From an uncultured Eubacteriales bacterium (GTDB lineage: Bacteria > Bacillota > Clostridia > Oscillospirales > CAG-382), in NCBI GenBank assembly GCA_934444485.1, contig CAKSCN010000055.1, positions 1 through 14,141 of the forward strand: a stretch of DNA of 14,141 bases, in the 5' to 3' direction. The notes under the pieces are model-generated. The model was not told where the DNA came from. It made no database searches and saw only the letters and a list, made by a program, of their open reading frames with translations. Of the stretch, positions 7,701-14,026 are shown piece after piece. Both the position numbers and the translations under genes were made by a program. How positions within the stretch are numbered: the first letter of the stretch is position 1; every line of letters begins with the position of its first letter.

Positions 7701-8932
7701 ATAACGGCAAAGTTGTCCGCCGACTCAACGACTCCGGAATCCCAGACGTTATAGTCGCCGCTTGCAAGAAAGTCGGGCGAGGTGGCAACGCCTATTCTGT
7801 AGGAGAGCTGTTTCTCGCCTCTGACATCGGCAGGAGATGCGTAGTACCACTCAAACCGAGGCGAGGAATTGTCCATGCCTATGGGATTTGTGAGGTTGTC
7901 GGTCGTCATGCCCCGTATCTCTGTCTTTGACGGGAGTGAGGTATCGGGAGCTTTTGCGTTCTCGGTGAGGTAAGTTTCGTAGTCGAACTCACCCTTAACG
8001 TCGCCGGCAAAAACGAGGTCGCATCTGCCGTTCTCATAGCTCTCGACTCTCTCGGGTGCAAAAAATGCGTCGTATACAACGCCGACAGCTTTCAGTATGC
8101 CGTAGCGCACGTTTGACACAGCGACAAGCTTATCGCCGAAATTTCTGAGTGCGTAACCGTTTGCGGGAGCTATAGCAAGGAGATTCGAAGCGTCGTCAGA
8201 CTTTCCGCCGAAAACGATAAGCCCTCTCGCCGAACCGACCTTTTCGTCGCCCTCGGAAATTATCGGAAGTCTCGTTCCTGTGAGGTCGTAGATTTTATCC
8301 GTAAGGTCCGCTATGGCATTTCTTTCGGTGAGAGTCACCTCGTCTCCGACGACGACGGCGCATTCTGCAAGCGGCGCCTGACCGACGAACGCAGTCTTTA
8401 TCGGGTATTCGTGTTCGTACCTGTAAGCGACGTCCTCGCATTTAAGCGTTCCGTCCGAAAGCTTCGGAAGAAATTCTTTTATGAAATACTCCGCCGCCGC
8501 TTTGAGTGCCGAAGGGGTTTTTGCGGCGATGTATATCTTGTGACCTGCGCCCTTTATTTCGTAGTCGCCGTCCTTAAAATCCGAAACGTCGATGTTTCCG
8601 TCTCTGTTTGTCGTGCCGACGAGTATCTCCTTTGCAGGGGGATTGTCCTTTCCGGCGAAGTCGGTTTTTATTTCGGCGTCGTTATAGCCGAGGTCGGCAA
8701 AGGCGTCCTTTATCTCCTTTGAGATATCGAGAACGTCGGTGTCGGCGCTGTCCGAGCGGATAATGACATAGCCGTTCAGCGTGTCGTCAACGACTTCCTC
8801 CGCATTTTCGGACGCAAGCCACGGTATAAACCTTGCAATTCCGTCGGGAATACTGCATGAAGTGAGCGAAAACGTGAGAATCACCGCAAGCAGTACCGCC
8901 GCCGTTTTTGCGGCAGTCTTATTGATTATCAT
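4733..8932 (-). CDS. GH78 alpha-L-rhamnosidase, large multidomain lipoprotein
   Basis: A 1399-residue secreted enzyme that should hydrolyse terminal alpha-L-rhamnosides by inversion. The signal peptide ends in the lipobox LTSC with Cys26, so it is anchored to the outer face of the membrane. Two similar alpha/beta segments (about 53-156 and 190-292) resemble the N-terminal domains found ahead of glucuronidase and hexosaminidase barrels. Then come an Fn3-like GH78 leader (338-468), an inserted beta-sandwich-like stretch (473-620), the Bac_rhamnosid_N domain (628-800), a second beta domain with YVCDFGQNMAG (829-839), the (alpha/alpha)6 catalytic domain (about 930-1300) and a C-terminal beta domain. 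Catalytic motifs are DCPTREKNGW with likely general acid Glu967, and TTTWESY with likely general base Glu1259. The start has AAAGGAAG ten bases upstream. It lies 28 bases after the galactosidase gene. Confidence 0.94.
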   Translation of the reverse strand: MIINKTAAKTAAVLLAVILTFSLTSCSIPDGIARFIPWLASENAEEVVDDTLNGYVIIRSDSADTDVLDISKEIKDAFADLGYNDAEIKTDFAGKDNPPAKEILVGTTNRDGNIDVSDFKDGDYEIKGAGHKIYIAAKTPSALKAAAEYFIKEFLPKLSDGTLKCEDVAYRYEHEYPIKTAFVGQAPLAECAVVVGDEVTLTERNAIADLTDKIYDLTGTRLPIISEGDEKVGSARGLIVFGGKSDDASNLLAIAPANGYALRNFGDKLVAVSNVRYGILKAVGVVYDAFFAPERVESYENGRCDLVFAGDVKGEFDYETYLTENAKAPDTSLPSKTEIRGMTTDNLTNPIGMDNSSPRFEWYYASPADVRGEKQLSYRIGVATSPDFLASGDYNVWDSGVVESADNFAVMPLVEAEVDAEDENVPKTPVLVGRLAKSSRYYWQVTANTAKSGEVKSKVAYFETGLMDGGMSDAVWICEDEYYCGDTVGRVEAKFTLGKNAAGVSFGFNENEDFYYMWQFNTSNKGYAVLRPHIYNAGSWSYLPEVSLKDMFPAAEDASKAPVTMSIKINDGIITTYINDKLVSTNNVDPFPIGKVRERLSGGESAEFEYIRILDESGGVLYDGEKGGVPMYRYDFMTEKSVVGARLYASALGAYEVYLNGKKLGDSLLSPGRTAYNEKIYYQTYDVTSLITEKNAIAAIVGDGWYNSSIVGGSYGDKNAFIAKLVLIYEDGSEESIVTGDGWKYSSAGPVVSADFYDGERYDARLEKSDMSLYGGCSDWQNAKVCTSPDLLMQGTFTPGTLTAEATEPVRKITAYRPIAVTNPEEGVYVCDFGQNMAGTVSVKMNGESGKSVTFTYGEYLNSETGKPETGYMLGHNGTDTYIFRGDAGGETFSPTLVYHGFRYLMIEGLSEKVKEDDVTAYMISNDTKRTGSFESSDALLNRYYENTLMSQRSNFVSNLTDCPTREKNGWTGDAQIFAKTAAFNSDVRSIYGNFLEMMRSSMSDGGAVPEIIPSRGTSNTTKTPAGWSDAIVTIPYELYMQYGNRDILVQNYDSMKAWISYLLKYKLDPENGDYVRKDGNYGDHLAYNNGKENFGYSEKEYGGNGKDVVKRETSYSEIATAYTAYSCSLISEVAEILGNTDDAAYYSELSGKFADAWRKNFLEEDGVTSKANSQTSYVMGLYFDLYETPEKKSAAADKLCALIESSDGCQTVGFIGISYILDALSDNGKTDAAYKLLRNTKAPSLLYPVTMDATTTWESYTGGSHNHYVQGSPVRWLYTDILGIDHDRVHTNAGYKHFDLSPKPESLEYANGEYVSANGVIKSAWKKTEKGYTYECTVPANTSATLTLPISGNAVVSESGNKVESGVSGLSVVSKDSGKIVLELESGVYSFIAENIGA

Positions 8933-8960
8933 TTTACGGTACTTCCTTTCTCACCGTTCT

Positions 8961-11159
8961 TTATTTTTCTTCGACGAAATGAACAAGCTTGCTCGAGAGG
9001 TCGCCGACAGCTTTGTTCGTAAGGTTGAGACCTGCGTTCATGAGCGTGTCTCCGAAGTACACTCTTCCCGTCTCGGTGTCACGGTATTTCTTATCGGGGC
9101 AGAGTCCCTTGAGCTTGACGTAGTAGCGTGAGCCTATCTTGTCACGGTCGATGACAAAGGTAAGTATAGCCTCGTCCTTATTCTCGGAGACATAGTTCCA
9201 TGCGCAGTAGCCTTTCTTATCGAAGGGAGAAACGAGTCTGTAGAAATCGCCGTAATGGATGCAATTGTAGAACTCATGATATCTTGCAACCTGTCTCTTT
9301 ACCTCTTCCTTTTCCTCGTCGCAGAGCTTATTGAGGTCAAGCTCGTATCCGAAAGAACCTGCCATTGCGACGTTTCCTCTTGTCACGAAGCTCGACGCAC
9401 GGTGAGTCTGATGGCACGGGCTTGCCGAAACGTGTGCGCTCATTGCAGACGCCGGGTAAACGTATGACGTGCCGTACTGTATCTTGCATCTTTCGAGAGG
9501 ATCGGTGTCGTCGCTCGTCCAAATCTGCGGACTGTAACAGAGCATTGCCGGGTCGAAACGTCCGCCTCCGCCGGAACAGCCCTCAAGGAGAAGCTTGGGG
9601 TAATTCTTCATGAGTCTGTCGAGGAGCGCATAAAGTCCGAGAATGTATCTGTGCTCCGCTTCACCCTGCTTTTCGGGCGGAAGTGCGGCGGAACCGATCT
9701 CGGTGAGATTGCGGTTGAAGTCCCACTTTATGTATTCGACATTCGCACTGTCGAGAATGGAGGCTATTCTGTTATAGACAAAATCCACGACCTCTTTTCT
9801 CGAAAGGTCGAGAACCATCTGATTTCTGTCAAGAGTCCTTGAACGCTCTCCTGCGTGGATAACCCAGTCGGGATGCTCCATATACACCTTGGAGTTCGAG
9901 GAAACCATCTCCGGCTCGAACCACACGCCGAGCTTCATTCCGAGGGAGTTTATTCTCTCAGCAAGACCCTTTATGCCGTTCGGGAGAAGCTTTGTGTTTA
10001 CCTCCCAGTCTCCGAGACCGCCGAACTCGCCCTCACGTCCGGAGAACCAACCGTCATCCATAACAAGCATCTCTATTCCGAGAGCCGCCGCGCCTTTCGC
10101 TATTTCGTATAGCTTATCCTCGTTGAAATCGAAGTAGGTCGCCTCCCAGTTGTTTATGAGTATCGGGCGCTTGTTGTCTCTCCAATAGCCGCGGCAGAGG
10201 TTCTTGTTGTAGAGTCTGTGGTAGATACGGGACATCTCGCCGATACCCTTGTTTGTGTAGACAAGAACCGCTTCGGGAGTTGTGAAGCACCCACCGGGGT
10301 CAAGCTTCCAGATGAAGTCGTGCGGATTTATGCCGGCAAGTATTCTTGTTGTGTCCTCATGCTGAACCTCAGCGGTTATCGCAAAGCTTCCGCTGTACAC
10401 AAGGCTTATTCCGTAGGCGTCGCCGGAATCCTCGGTGGTGTCGTGCTTCACTATTGCCGCAAAGGGGTTGTGGTTGTGTCCGGACGAACCCTTCTTCGAG
10501 GAAACCTCGGTTATTGCGTGCGTGAGCGGCACTCTCTCGACAAAGCGTTCAGCCGCCCATTTGCCGTAGATGTGGATAAGCTCGAAGTCGTCGCCGTAGA
10601 AATCGAGGCACAAGCTGTGCGCACTCTCGATATTAAAGGAAGCATCGCCGCAGTTCTTTATTCTTGCGTGTCTTGTGATGACGCCGATTTTTTCAAAGGC
10701 AGTGTACACGAGAGTAACAACCGCACCACTGTCACGGTCCTCAAGGTCAATCTCAAGCGTCTTTGCCTCGGAATCGTCGTTAAGATATGTGGACGGCATA
10801 CCGTCAAGCTCGGGCTTACCGTCGATTATTCTGTAGCCCTTGTATATAATCTTTGTAGCACTGCACCCGGTCTTGTCTCTTATCGAGAGTGCGGATATTC
10901 TGAAGTCGCCGACGCCGTTTACGGAGTACTCCTGCGGCTGTGCGTCGAGGGAGAAGCGGCGTGTAAGTCCTGCCTCTATGGGGTTGGGGTGGAACGGCTC
11001 GCCGATGTAGGAGACAAGGTACGCCGTGTCGTCGTCGCTTATGTGTGCGCCGTAGTATACGTGTTTGAGGAAGTCTGCCTCTCCTATCTGCATTATGTAC
11101 GTCGTGTCGCCTGCGTCGAGTCTGAAAAGTTTTTTGTCTTCTATAAATCTTATTGCCAT
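8961..11159 (-). CDS. GH36 alpha-galactosidase, cytoplasmic
   Basis: A 732-residue retaining alpha-galactosidase that removes terminal alpha-1,6-linked (and related) galactose from raffinose-family or other oligosaccharides. Length and layout fit bacterial GH36 enzymes of the AgaA/MelA type: an N-terminal beta-supersandwich (about 1-320), a TIM barrel (about 330-640) and a C-terminal beta domain. Motifs are NNWEATYFDF (336-345), MDDGWF (367-372), KWDFNRN with nucleophile Asp480, EGCSGGGGRFDP (526-537) and WTSDDTD with likely acid/base Asp550. The 70-residue spacing of the two catalytic Asp residues matches characterised relatives. There is no signal peptide. The frame extends to an ATG at 11240, but that lies within the promoter; the ATG at 11159 follows AAAGGAAAAAG. 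It is the first gene of the glycan operon. Confidence 0.95.
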   Translation of the reverse strand: MAIRFIEDKKLFRLDAGDTTYIMQIGEADFLKHVYYGAHISDDDTAYLVSYIGEPFHPNPIEAGLTRRFSLDAQPQEYSVNGVGDFRISALSIRDKTGCSATKIIYKGYRIIDGKPELDGMPSTYLNDDSEAKTLEIDLEDRDSGAVVTLVYTAFEKIGVITRHARIKNCGDASFNIESAHSLCLDFYGDDFELIHIYGKWAAERFVERVPLTHAITEVSSKKGSSGHNHNPFAAIVKHDTTEDSGDAYGISLVYSGSFAITAEVQHEDTTRILAGINPHDFIWKLDPGGCFTTPEAVLVYTNKGIGEMSRIYHRLYNKNLCRGYWRDNKRPILINNWEATYFDFNEDKLYEIAKGAAALGIEMLVMDDGWFSGREGEFGGLGDWEVNTKLLPNGIKGLAERINSLGMKLGVWFEPEMVSSNSKVYMEHPDWVIHAGERSRTLDRNQMVLDLSRKEVVDFVYNRIASILDSANVEYIKWDFNRNLTEIGSAALPPEKQGEAEHRYILGLYALLDRLMKNYPKLLLEGCSGGGGRFDPAMLCYSPQIWTSDDTDPLERCKIQYGTSYVYPASAMSAHVSASPCHQTHRASSFVTRGNVAMAGSFGYELDLNKLCDEEKEEVKRQVARYHEFYNCIHYGDFYRLVSPFDKKGYCAWNYVSENKDEAILTFVIDRDKIGSRYYVKLKGLCPDKKYRDTETGRVYFGDTLMNAGLNLTNKAVGDLSSKLVHFVEEK

Positions 11160-11204
11160 TTTTCTTTTTCCTTTCTCGGTTGATTTTTCACGCATTGCCA
11201 GCAT

Positions 11205-11226
11205 GGTTATACATTGTAAGTATACC
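11205..11226. promoter_or_regulatory. Imperfect inverted repeat over the glycan-operon start site
   Basis: GGTTATAC (11205-11212), seven bases, then GTATACC (11220-11226). The arms match except for one extra T. The repeat covers the -10 box and the predicted transcription start of the glycan operon, where a repressor would act. It does not look like a catabolite-response element. No regulator gene is adjacent, so this is only a candidate. Confidence 0.25.
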
Positions 11227-11247
11227 ACAAGCTTCCGCATTTGTCAA
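11219..11247 (-). promoter_or_regulatory. Sigma-A promoter of the glycan operon
   Basis: On the minus strand, TTGACA (11247-11242), a 17-base spacer, and TATACT (11224-11219) preceded by TGG, an extended -10. Transcription should start near 11212, with a leader of about 50 bases to the galactosidase ATG. With consensus -35, spacing and extended -10 it is among the best promoters in the window, implying high output unless it is repressed. Confidence 0.85.
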
Positions 11248-11262
11248 GAAATATCGTCCGAA

Positions 11263-11295
11263 TAAAAGCAAAACGGCGATGAATCAACACCGCCG
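11263..11295 (-). terminator. Rho-independent terminator after the GNAT gene
   Basis: On the minus strand, CGGCGGTG (11295-11288) pairs with CATCGCCG (11281-11274) around a six-base loop. The 8-base stem has one G-U pair and is followed by TTTTGCTTTTATT. It begins six bases after the GNAT stop and separates that transcript from the glycan-operon promoter. Confidence 0.8.
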
Positions 11296-11300
11296 CATAT

Positions 11301-11831
11301 TCACAAATCGCTCACGCACTTATAGACCCTCTCGTACACGACCTTTTTCATTCCGAGGTACTCCGCCTCTTCTATTGCCCTGCCGTAGGTCATAATGAGA
11401 AGCGGAACAGACGGACGCCCTTTCGACACCGACGGCTGTATGTAGGGGTAGTGATTGAGTACAAAACCGTTTCTTTCGTAGAACGCAACTCTCCTTTTCG
11501 TGAGGTCGTCCTCCGGCGGCTCAACCTCGAGGCACATCGGCTTATGCGTCATTGAGGCAAGCTCACGCAGCATATCGCTTCCGACGCCGCCGTTTCTCTT
11601 TTTCGGCGACACGGCAAAGTGTTCGATGAAAAGCACCTCGTCAAAGTCCCACGCCGCAAGAAAACCGACGGTTGCACCGTTTTCACCGCACTTTACGTAA
11701 ATTTTATATGCCGGGTCGCAAAACAGTGCTTTCTGCTCCTCATACGGTCTGTACTCTGTTTCGGGAAAGCTTTCGTCCATTATCGCATAAACTTCGTCAA
11801 ATCCGTTATCCTTTGTTATAAGTTCAAGCAT
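11301..11831 (-). CDS. GNAT-family N-acetyltransferase (second)
   Basis: A 176-residue GNAT protein, expected to use acetyl-CoA on an unidentified amine substrate. Motif A is FIEHFAVSPKKRNGGVGSDM (68-87), in which RNGGVG (79-84) is the pyrophosphate-binding loop. AFYERNGF (116-123) is the conserved end of motif B. The N-terminal DESFPETEYRPYEEQKAL segment is typical of a small GNAT subgroup in Clostridia, as I recall it. It is not closely similar to the other GNAT at 1474-2001. It follows the DUF2974 hydrolase by 23 bases and is followed by a strong terminator, so it is the second gene of a two-gene unit. An AAAGGT about ten bases upstream supports the start. Confidence 0.88.
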   Translation of the reverse strand: MLELITKDNGFDEVYAIMDESFPETEYRPYEEQKALFCDPAYKIYVKCGENGATVGFLAAWDFDEVLFIEHFAVSPKKRNGGVGSDMLRELASMTHKPMCLEVEPPEDDLTKRRVAFYERNGFVLNHYPYIQPSVSKGRPSVPLLIMTYGRAIEEAEYLGMKKVVYERVYKCVSDL

Positions 11832-11854
11832 TCACTTTGTTACCTTTCGTTTTA

Positions 11855-12946
11855 TCAGTCACGTTCCGCACTGAGGAAGCTGTTTTTCGTACTTTTTAAG
11901 AGAAGCAGCAGCGCACGTCCGACCGCCTCACGTGTGGTTTCGTCGAGGTCTTTCACGGAGCGAAGCACCTTGAGTGCGCTCTCCACAGGGTTCTCGCCTA
12001 TCTCACGGACAGTGCTTGCGTCGGTTTCCAAAACGATGCCGTAAAGAGCGTCAACAAGCTTTTCACGCTGTTCCTTCGTCATGGAGGCAATCCACGTTTT
12101 CAGCGTTTTGTCAACGAATTTGCTTCCCTCGTCCACCTCTTCGACGTAGGAAAAGCCCGTCCGTCTCACGCTCCAGGAATATATATCGTGCTGCATTATT
12201 CCGACGTATGCGCTGTAAACTATGGTGTACTTTTCCTCGTGACCGAGAAGCATTCCCACAACCGATGACTGCGGCACAAAGGTTCTCACTCTGTCACGTA
12301 TCGTTTTGTATCCCTCGGACGCAAGAACCTCGTCGCCGAAGCCCGGACCGTCGTAGTTGTAAACGGTCTTTATTCTGTTCTGCACGTCCTCATCCGCAAA
12401 CGCCGACGCATACACCGCAAGGTTTCCGCCCTTTGAATGTCCTCCGACGGTAAGCTCATCACCGCCCTTACCGACGACGTTTATGTACTTCGCCGCAAGT
12501 TTTTGTGCCGTCACTTCACCAAAGCTCATGTTTAAGTCCTCTTTCCAGCCGACGAGCGTGTTGTCCGTCCCACGGAACGAAATATAAGACTCCCCGTCAC
12601 GAAAACGCACCGTCACTGCGGAAAACTGCGTCTGTGTCTCTTCGTCAATCTTATTCACGAAGTTTGAAAGCACGGCGTTTTCGTATCTCGGACTGCGCAA
12701 AAGCGACGCCAAAAGCCGAACGTCCTCCTTTTGAAGCACAAGATTGCCGATATCCGGCATTGCAAGCATGGTTTTTGCCGCCTCGGCTATCGTGACCGTC
12801 GAATTTTCGTCGGCGAACAGGTCGGTTTTCTCAAACGGCAGATACGAAAGCCTTGCTAAAATAGCACCGTCAAGCTCGTTGGATTCGCTGTCGTCGAAGC
12901 TTAAATCGCCGCGCCAGTAGAGGTAGTCAAAAATATCGGAAGCCAT
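11855..12946 (-). CDS. DUF2974 (Mbeg1-like) alpha/beta hydrolase
   Basis: A 363-residue protein of the DUF2974/Mbeg1-like family, which has the lipase-type alpha/beta-hydrolase fold. The nucleophile elbow is GGHSKGGNLAVYAS (168-181) with Ser171 in G-H-S-K-G. It is preceded by the family hallmark FRGTDNTLVGWKEDLNMSF (124-142). YNYDGPGFG (197-205) offers a catalytic acid (Asp199), and MQHDIYSW (251-258) a plausible His253; assigning those two is an inference. There is no signal peptide or membrane segment, so it is probably cytoplasmic. Substrates of this family are not established; an esterase or lipase-like activity is the likely guess. A perfect AGGAGG (cctcct at 12952-12957) fixes the start. 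It has its own promoter and leads the unit with the GNAT gene. Confidence 0.88.
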   Translation of the reverse strand: MASDIFDYLYWRGDLSFDDSESNELDGAILARLSYLPFEKTDLFADENSTVTIAEAAKTMLAMPDIGNLVLQKEDVRLLASLLRSPRYENAVLSNFVNKIDEETQTQFSAVTVRFRDGESYISFRGTDNTLVGWKEDLNMSFGEVTAQKLAAKYINVVGKGGDELTVGGHSKGGNLAVYASAFADEDVQNRIKTVYNYDGPGFGDEVLASEGYKTIRDRVRTFVPQSSVVGMLLGHEEKYTIVYSAYVGIMQHDIYSWSVRRTGFSYVEEVDEGSKFVDKTLKTWIASMTKEQREKLVDALYGIVLETDASTVREIGENPVESALKVLRSVKDLDETTREAVGRALLLLLKSTKNSFLSAERD

Positions 12947-12978
12947 AATTTCCTCCTCAAAATGATTGTTCCGTACTC

Positions 12979-13007
12979 ATTATATTACTCTTTACGCAAA
13001 ATGTTAT
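12979..13007 (-). promoter_or_regulatory. Promoter of the DUF2974-GNAT unit
   Basis: On the minus strand a consensus TATAAT (12984-12979) is preceded after 17 bases by ATAACA (13007-13002), which matches the -35 consensus at four of six positions. Transcription should start near 12972, about 25 bases before the ATG. The promoter fills the gap after the EamA stop at 13012. Confidence 0.65.
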
Positions 13008-13011
13008 TCTT

Positions 13012-13890
13012 TTACGCCGCGCGCAGCACGAGAAGAAGCGTGCCGAAAACAAGAGCGGCAAGTCCGACGGCGGCTCTTTTGGTGAGCTTTTCGCCGAGTA
13101 CGATGCGTGAAAACGCCACGGTCACGAGTATGCTGAGCTTATCTATCGGCACAACTACGCTTGCCGGTCCCGTTTGGAGCGCTCTGTAATAAGCGAACCA
13201 CGAAAGTCCCGTCGCAGCACCGGATATAGTGAGAAAGAAGAGATTTTTGCCCTTTATCTTGCCCATGTCGGACATTCCGCCGGAAGCCGCCACGACAATC
13301 CACGCCATCACAAGAACGACTGTTGTGCGTATCGCAGTGCCGAGGTCGGAGTCTATACCGGCGATGCCTATCTTGGCAAGAATTGAGGTTGCCGCAGCAA
13401 ACACTGCGGATAAAAGCGCCCAGACTATCCAGCCGTAATTCTTATCTTCGCCGCCATTCTTTTCGGACGGCTTATGTACGTCTATCATGAGGTAGGTTCC
13501 GAGAGCGATGAGAAACATGCACACCGCCTTTATGGGAGTAATCCCCTCTCCGAGACAGATTGCCGCAAGAAGCATTGACATGACGGTACTCGATTTATCT
13601 ATCGGAGCGACCTTATTGGCGTCTCCGCTTTGCAGTGCCTTGAAATAGCAGAGCCACGACGCCCCGGTCGCAAGTCCCGACAGCACAAGGAACACCGCCG
13701 TTTTCGCATTTATATCGGCAATACCGCAGAGCGTACCTCTGACAGCGGCAAGAAGCCACGCAAACATGAAAACCACCGTAGTGCGCACGGCAGTCGCAAG
13801 ATTTGAGTTTATATTCTTAACGCCGACCTTGGAAAGAATAGCCGTGATACCGGCAAAAAACGCCGAAGCAAAGGCGAAAATCATCCACAT
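13012..13890 (-). CDS. EamA/DMT-superfamily transporter
   Basis: A 292-residue inner-membrane permease of the drug/metabolite transporter superfamily, with about ten hydrophobic segments. It is built of two EamA repeats (about 5-136 and 156-289) joined by a hydrophilic linker (KPSEKNGGEDKNY, 140-152). The halves are plainly alike: LATAVRTTVV (31-40) against LGTAIRTTVV (183-192), and VAPIDK (94-99) against VVPIDK (246-251), each about 152 residues apart. Substrates of such transporters include amino acids and metabolites and cannot be told here. The start at 13890 has GAGAGG about eight bases upstream. A second ATG two codons later is possible. It appears to be transcribed alone, with a promoter on each side, and no terminator is visible after it. 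Confidence 0.9.
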   Translation of the reverse strand: MWMIFAFASAFFAGITAILSKVGVKNINSNLATAVRTTVVFMFAWLLAAVRGTLCGIADINAKTAVFLVLSGLATGASWLCYFKALQSGDANKVAPIDKSSTVMSMLLAAICLGEGITPIKAVCMFLIALGTYLMIDVHKPSEKNGGEDKNYGWIVWALLSAVFAAATSILAKIGIAGIDSDLGTAIRTTVVLVMAWIVVAASGGMSDMGKIKGKNLFFLTISGAATGLSWFAYYRALQTGPASVVVPIDKLSILVTVAFSRIVLGEKLTKRAAVGLAALVFGTLLLVLRAA

Positions 13891-13923
13891 ATAAAACGCC
13901 TCTCAATCTGTAAGCTCAAGTAT

Positions 13924-13952
13924 ATTCTATCACCCATTTACAGCCGTGTCTT
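13924..13952 (-). promoter_or_regulatory. Candidate promoter of the EamA gene
   Basis: On the minus strand, AAGACA (13952-13947; four of six -35 matches), a 17-base spacer, and TAGAAT (13929-13924) with TG one base upstream. Start near 13917, about 27 bases before the ATG. An overlapping TATACT lies just downstream but has no suitable -35. Confidence 0.5.
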
Positions 13953-13984
13953 TTCTTATTTGTAACAAAATCTCCGCACACAAA

Positions 13985-14019
13985 ATATAGCGCCCGTCTC
14001 CGCTTTTATGGGGACGGGC
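13985..14019 (-). terminator. Terminator-like hairpin of the right-edge gene
   Basis: GCCCGTCTCC (13992-14001) and GGGGACGGGC (14010-14019) form a 10-base stem with one T-G pair and an 8-base loop. It begins seven bases after the stop codon at 14027. The following minus-strand sequence (GCTATATTTTG) is only moderately T-rich, so termination may be incomplete. Confidence 0.65.
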
Positions 14020-14026
14020 ATTATAA

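Noticed and set aside
10218..11183. A 321-codon plus-strand open frame opposite the alpha-galactosidase.
   Set aside because: It is in the same codon-aligned antisense register as the 853-codon case and arises from the same codon bias. It has no recognisable domain.
11160..11240. N-terminal extension of the alpha-galactosidase from 11240.
   Set aside because: The first ATG lies inside the promoter spacer, and GH36 relatives begin where the 11159 start does.
13012..13890. The internal repeat of the EamA gene as a recent tandem duplication.
   Set aside because: Two similar halves are the normal architecture of ten-segment DMT transporters, and the halves have diverged well at the DNA level.
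11855..14026. A possible toxin-antitoxin or defence module among the hydrolase, GNAT and transporter genes.
   Set aside because: The two-gene unit and the transporter have separate promoters. The GNAT is longer than toxin-type GNATs and has no DNA-binding antitoxin partner, and no defence-type domain is visible.
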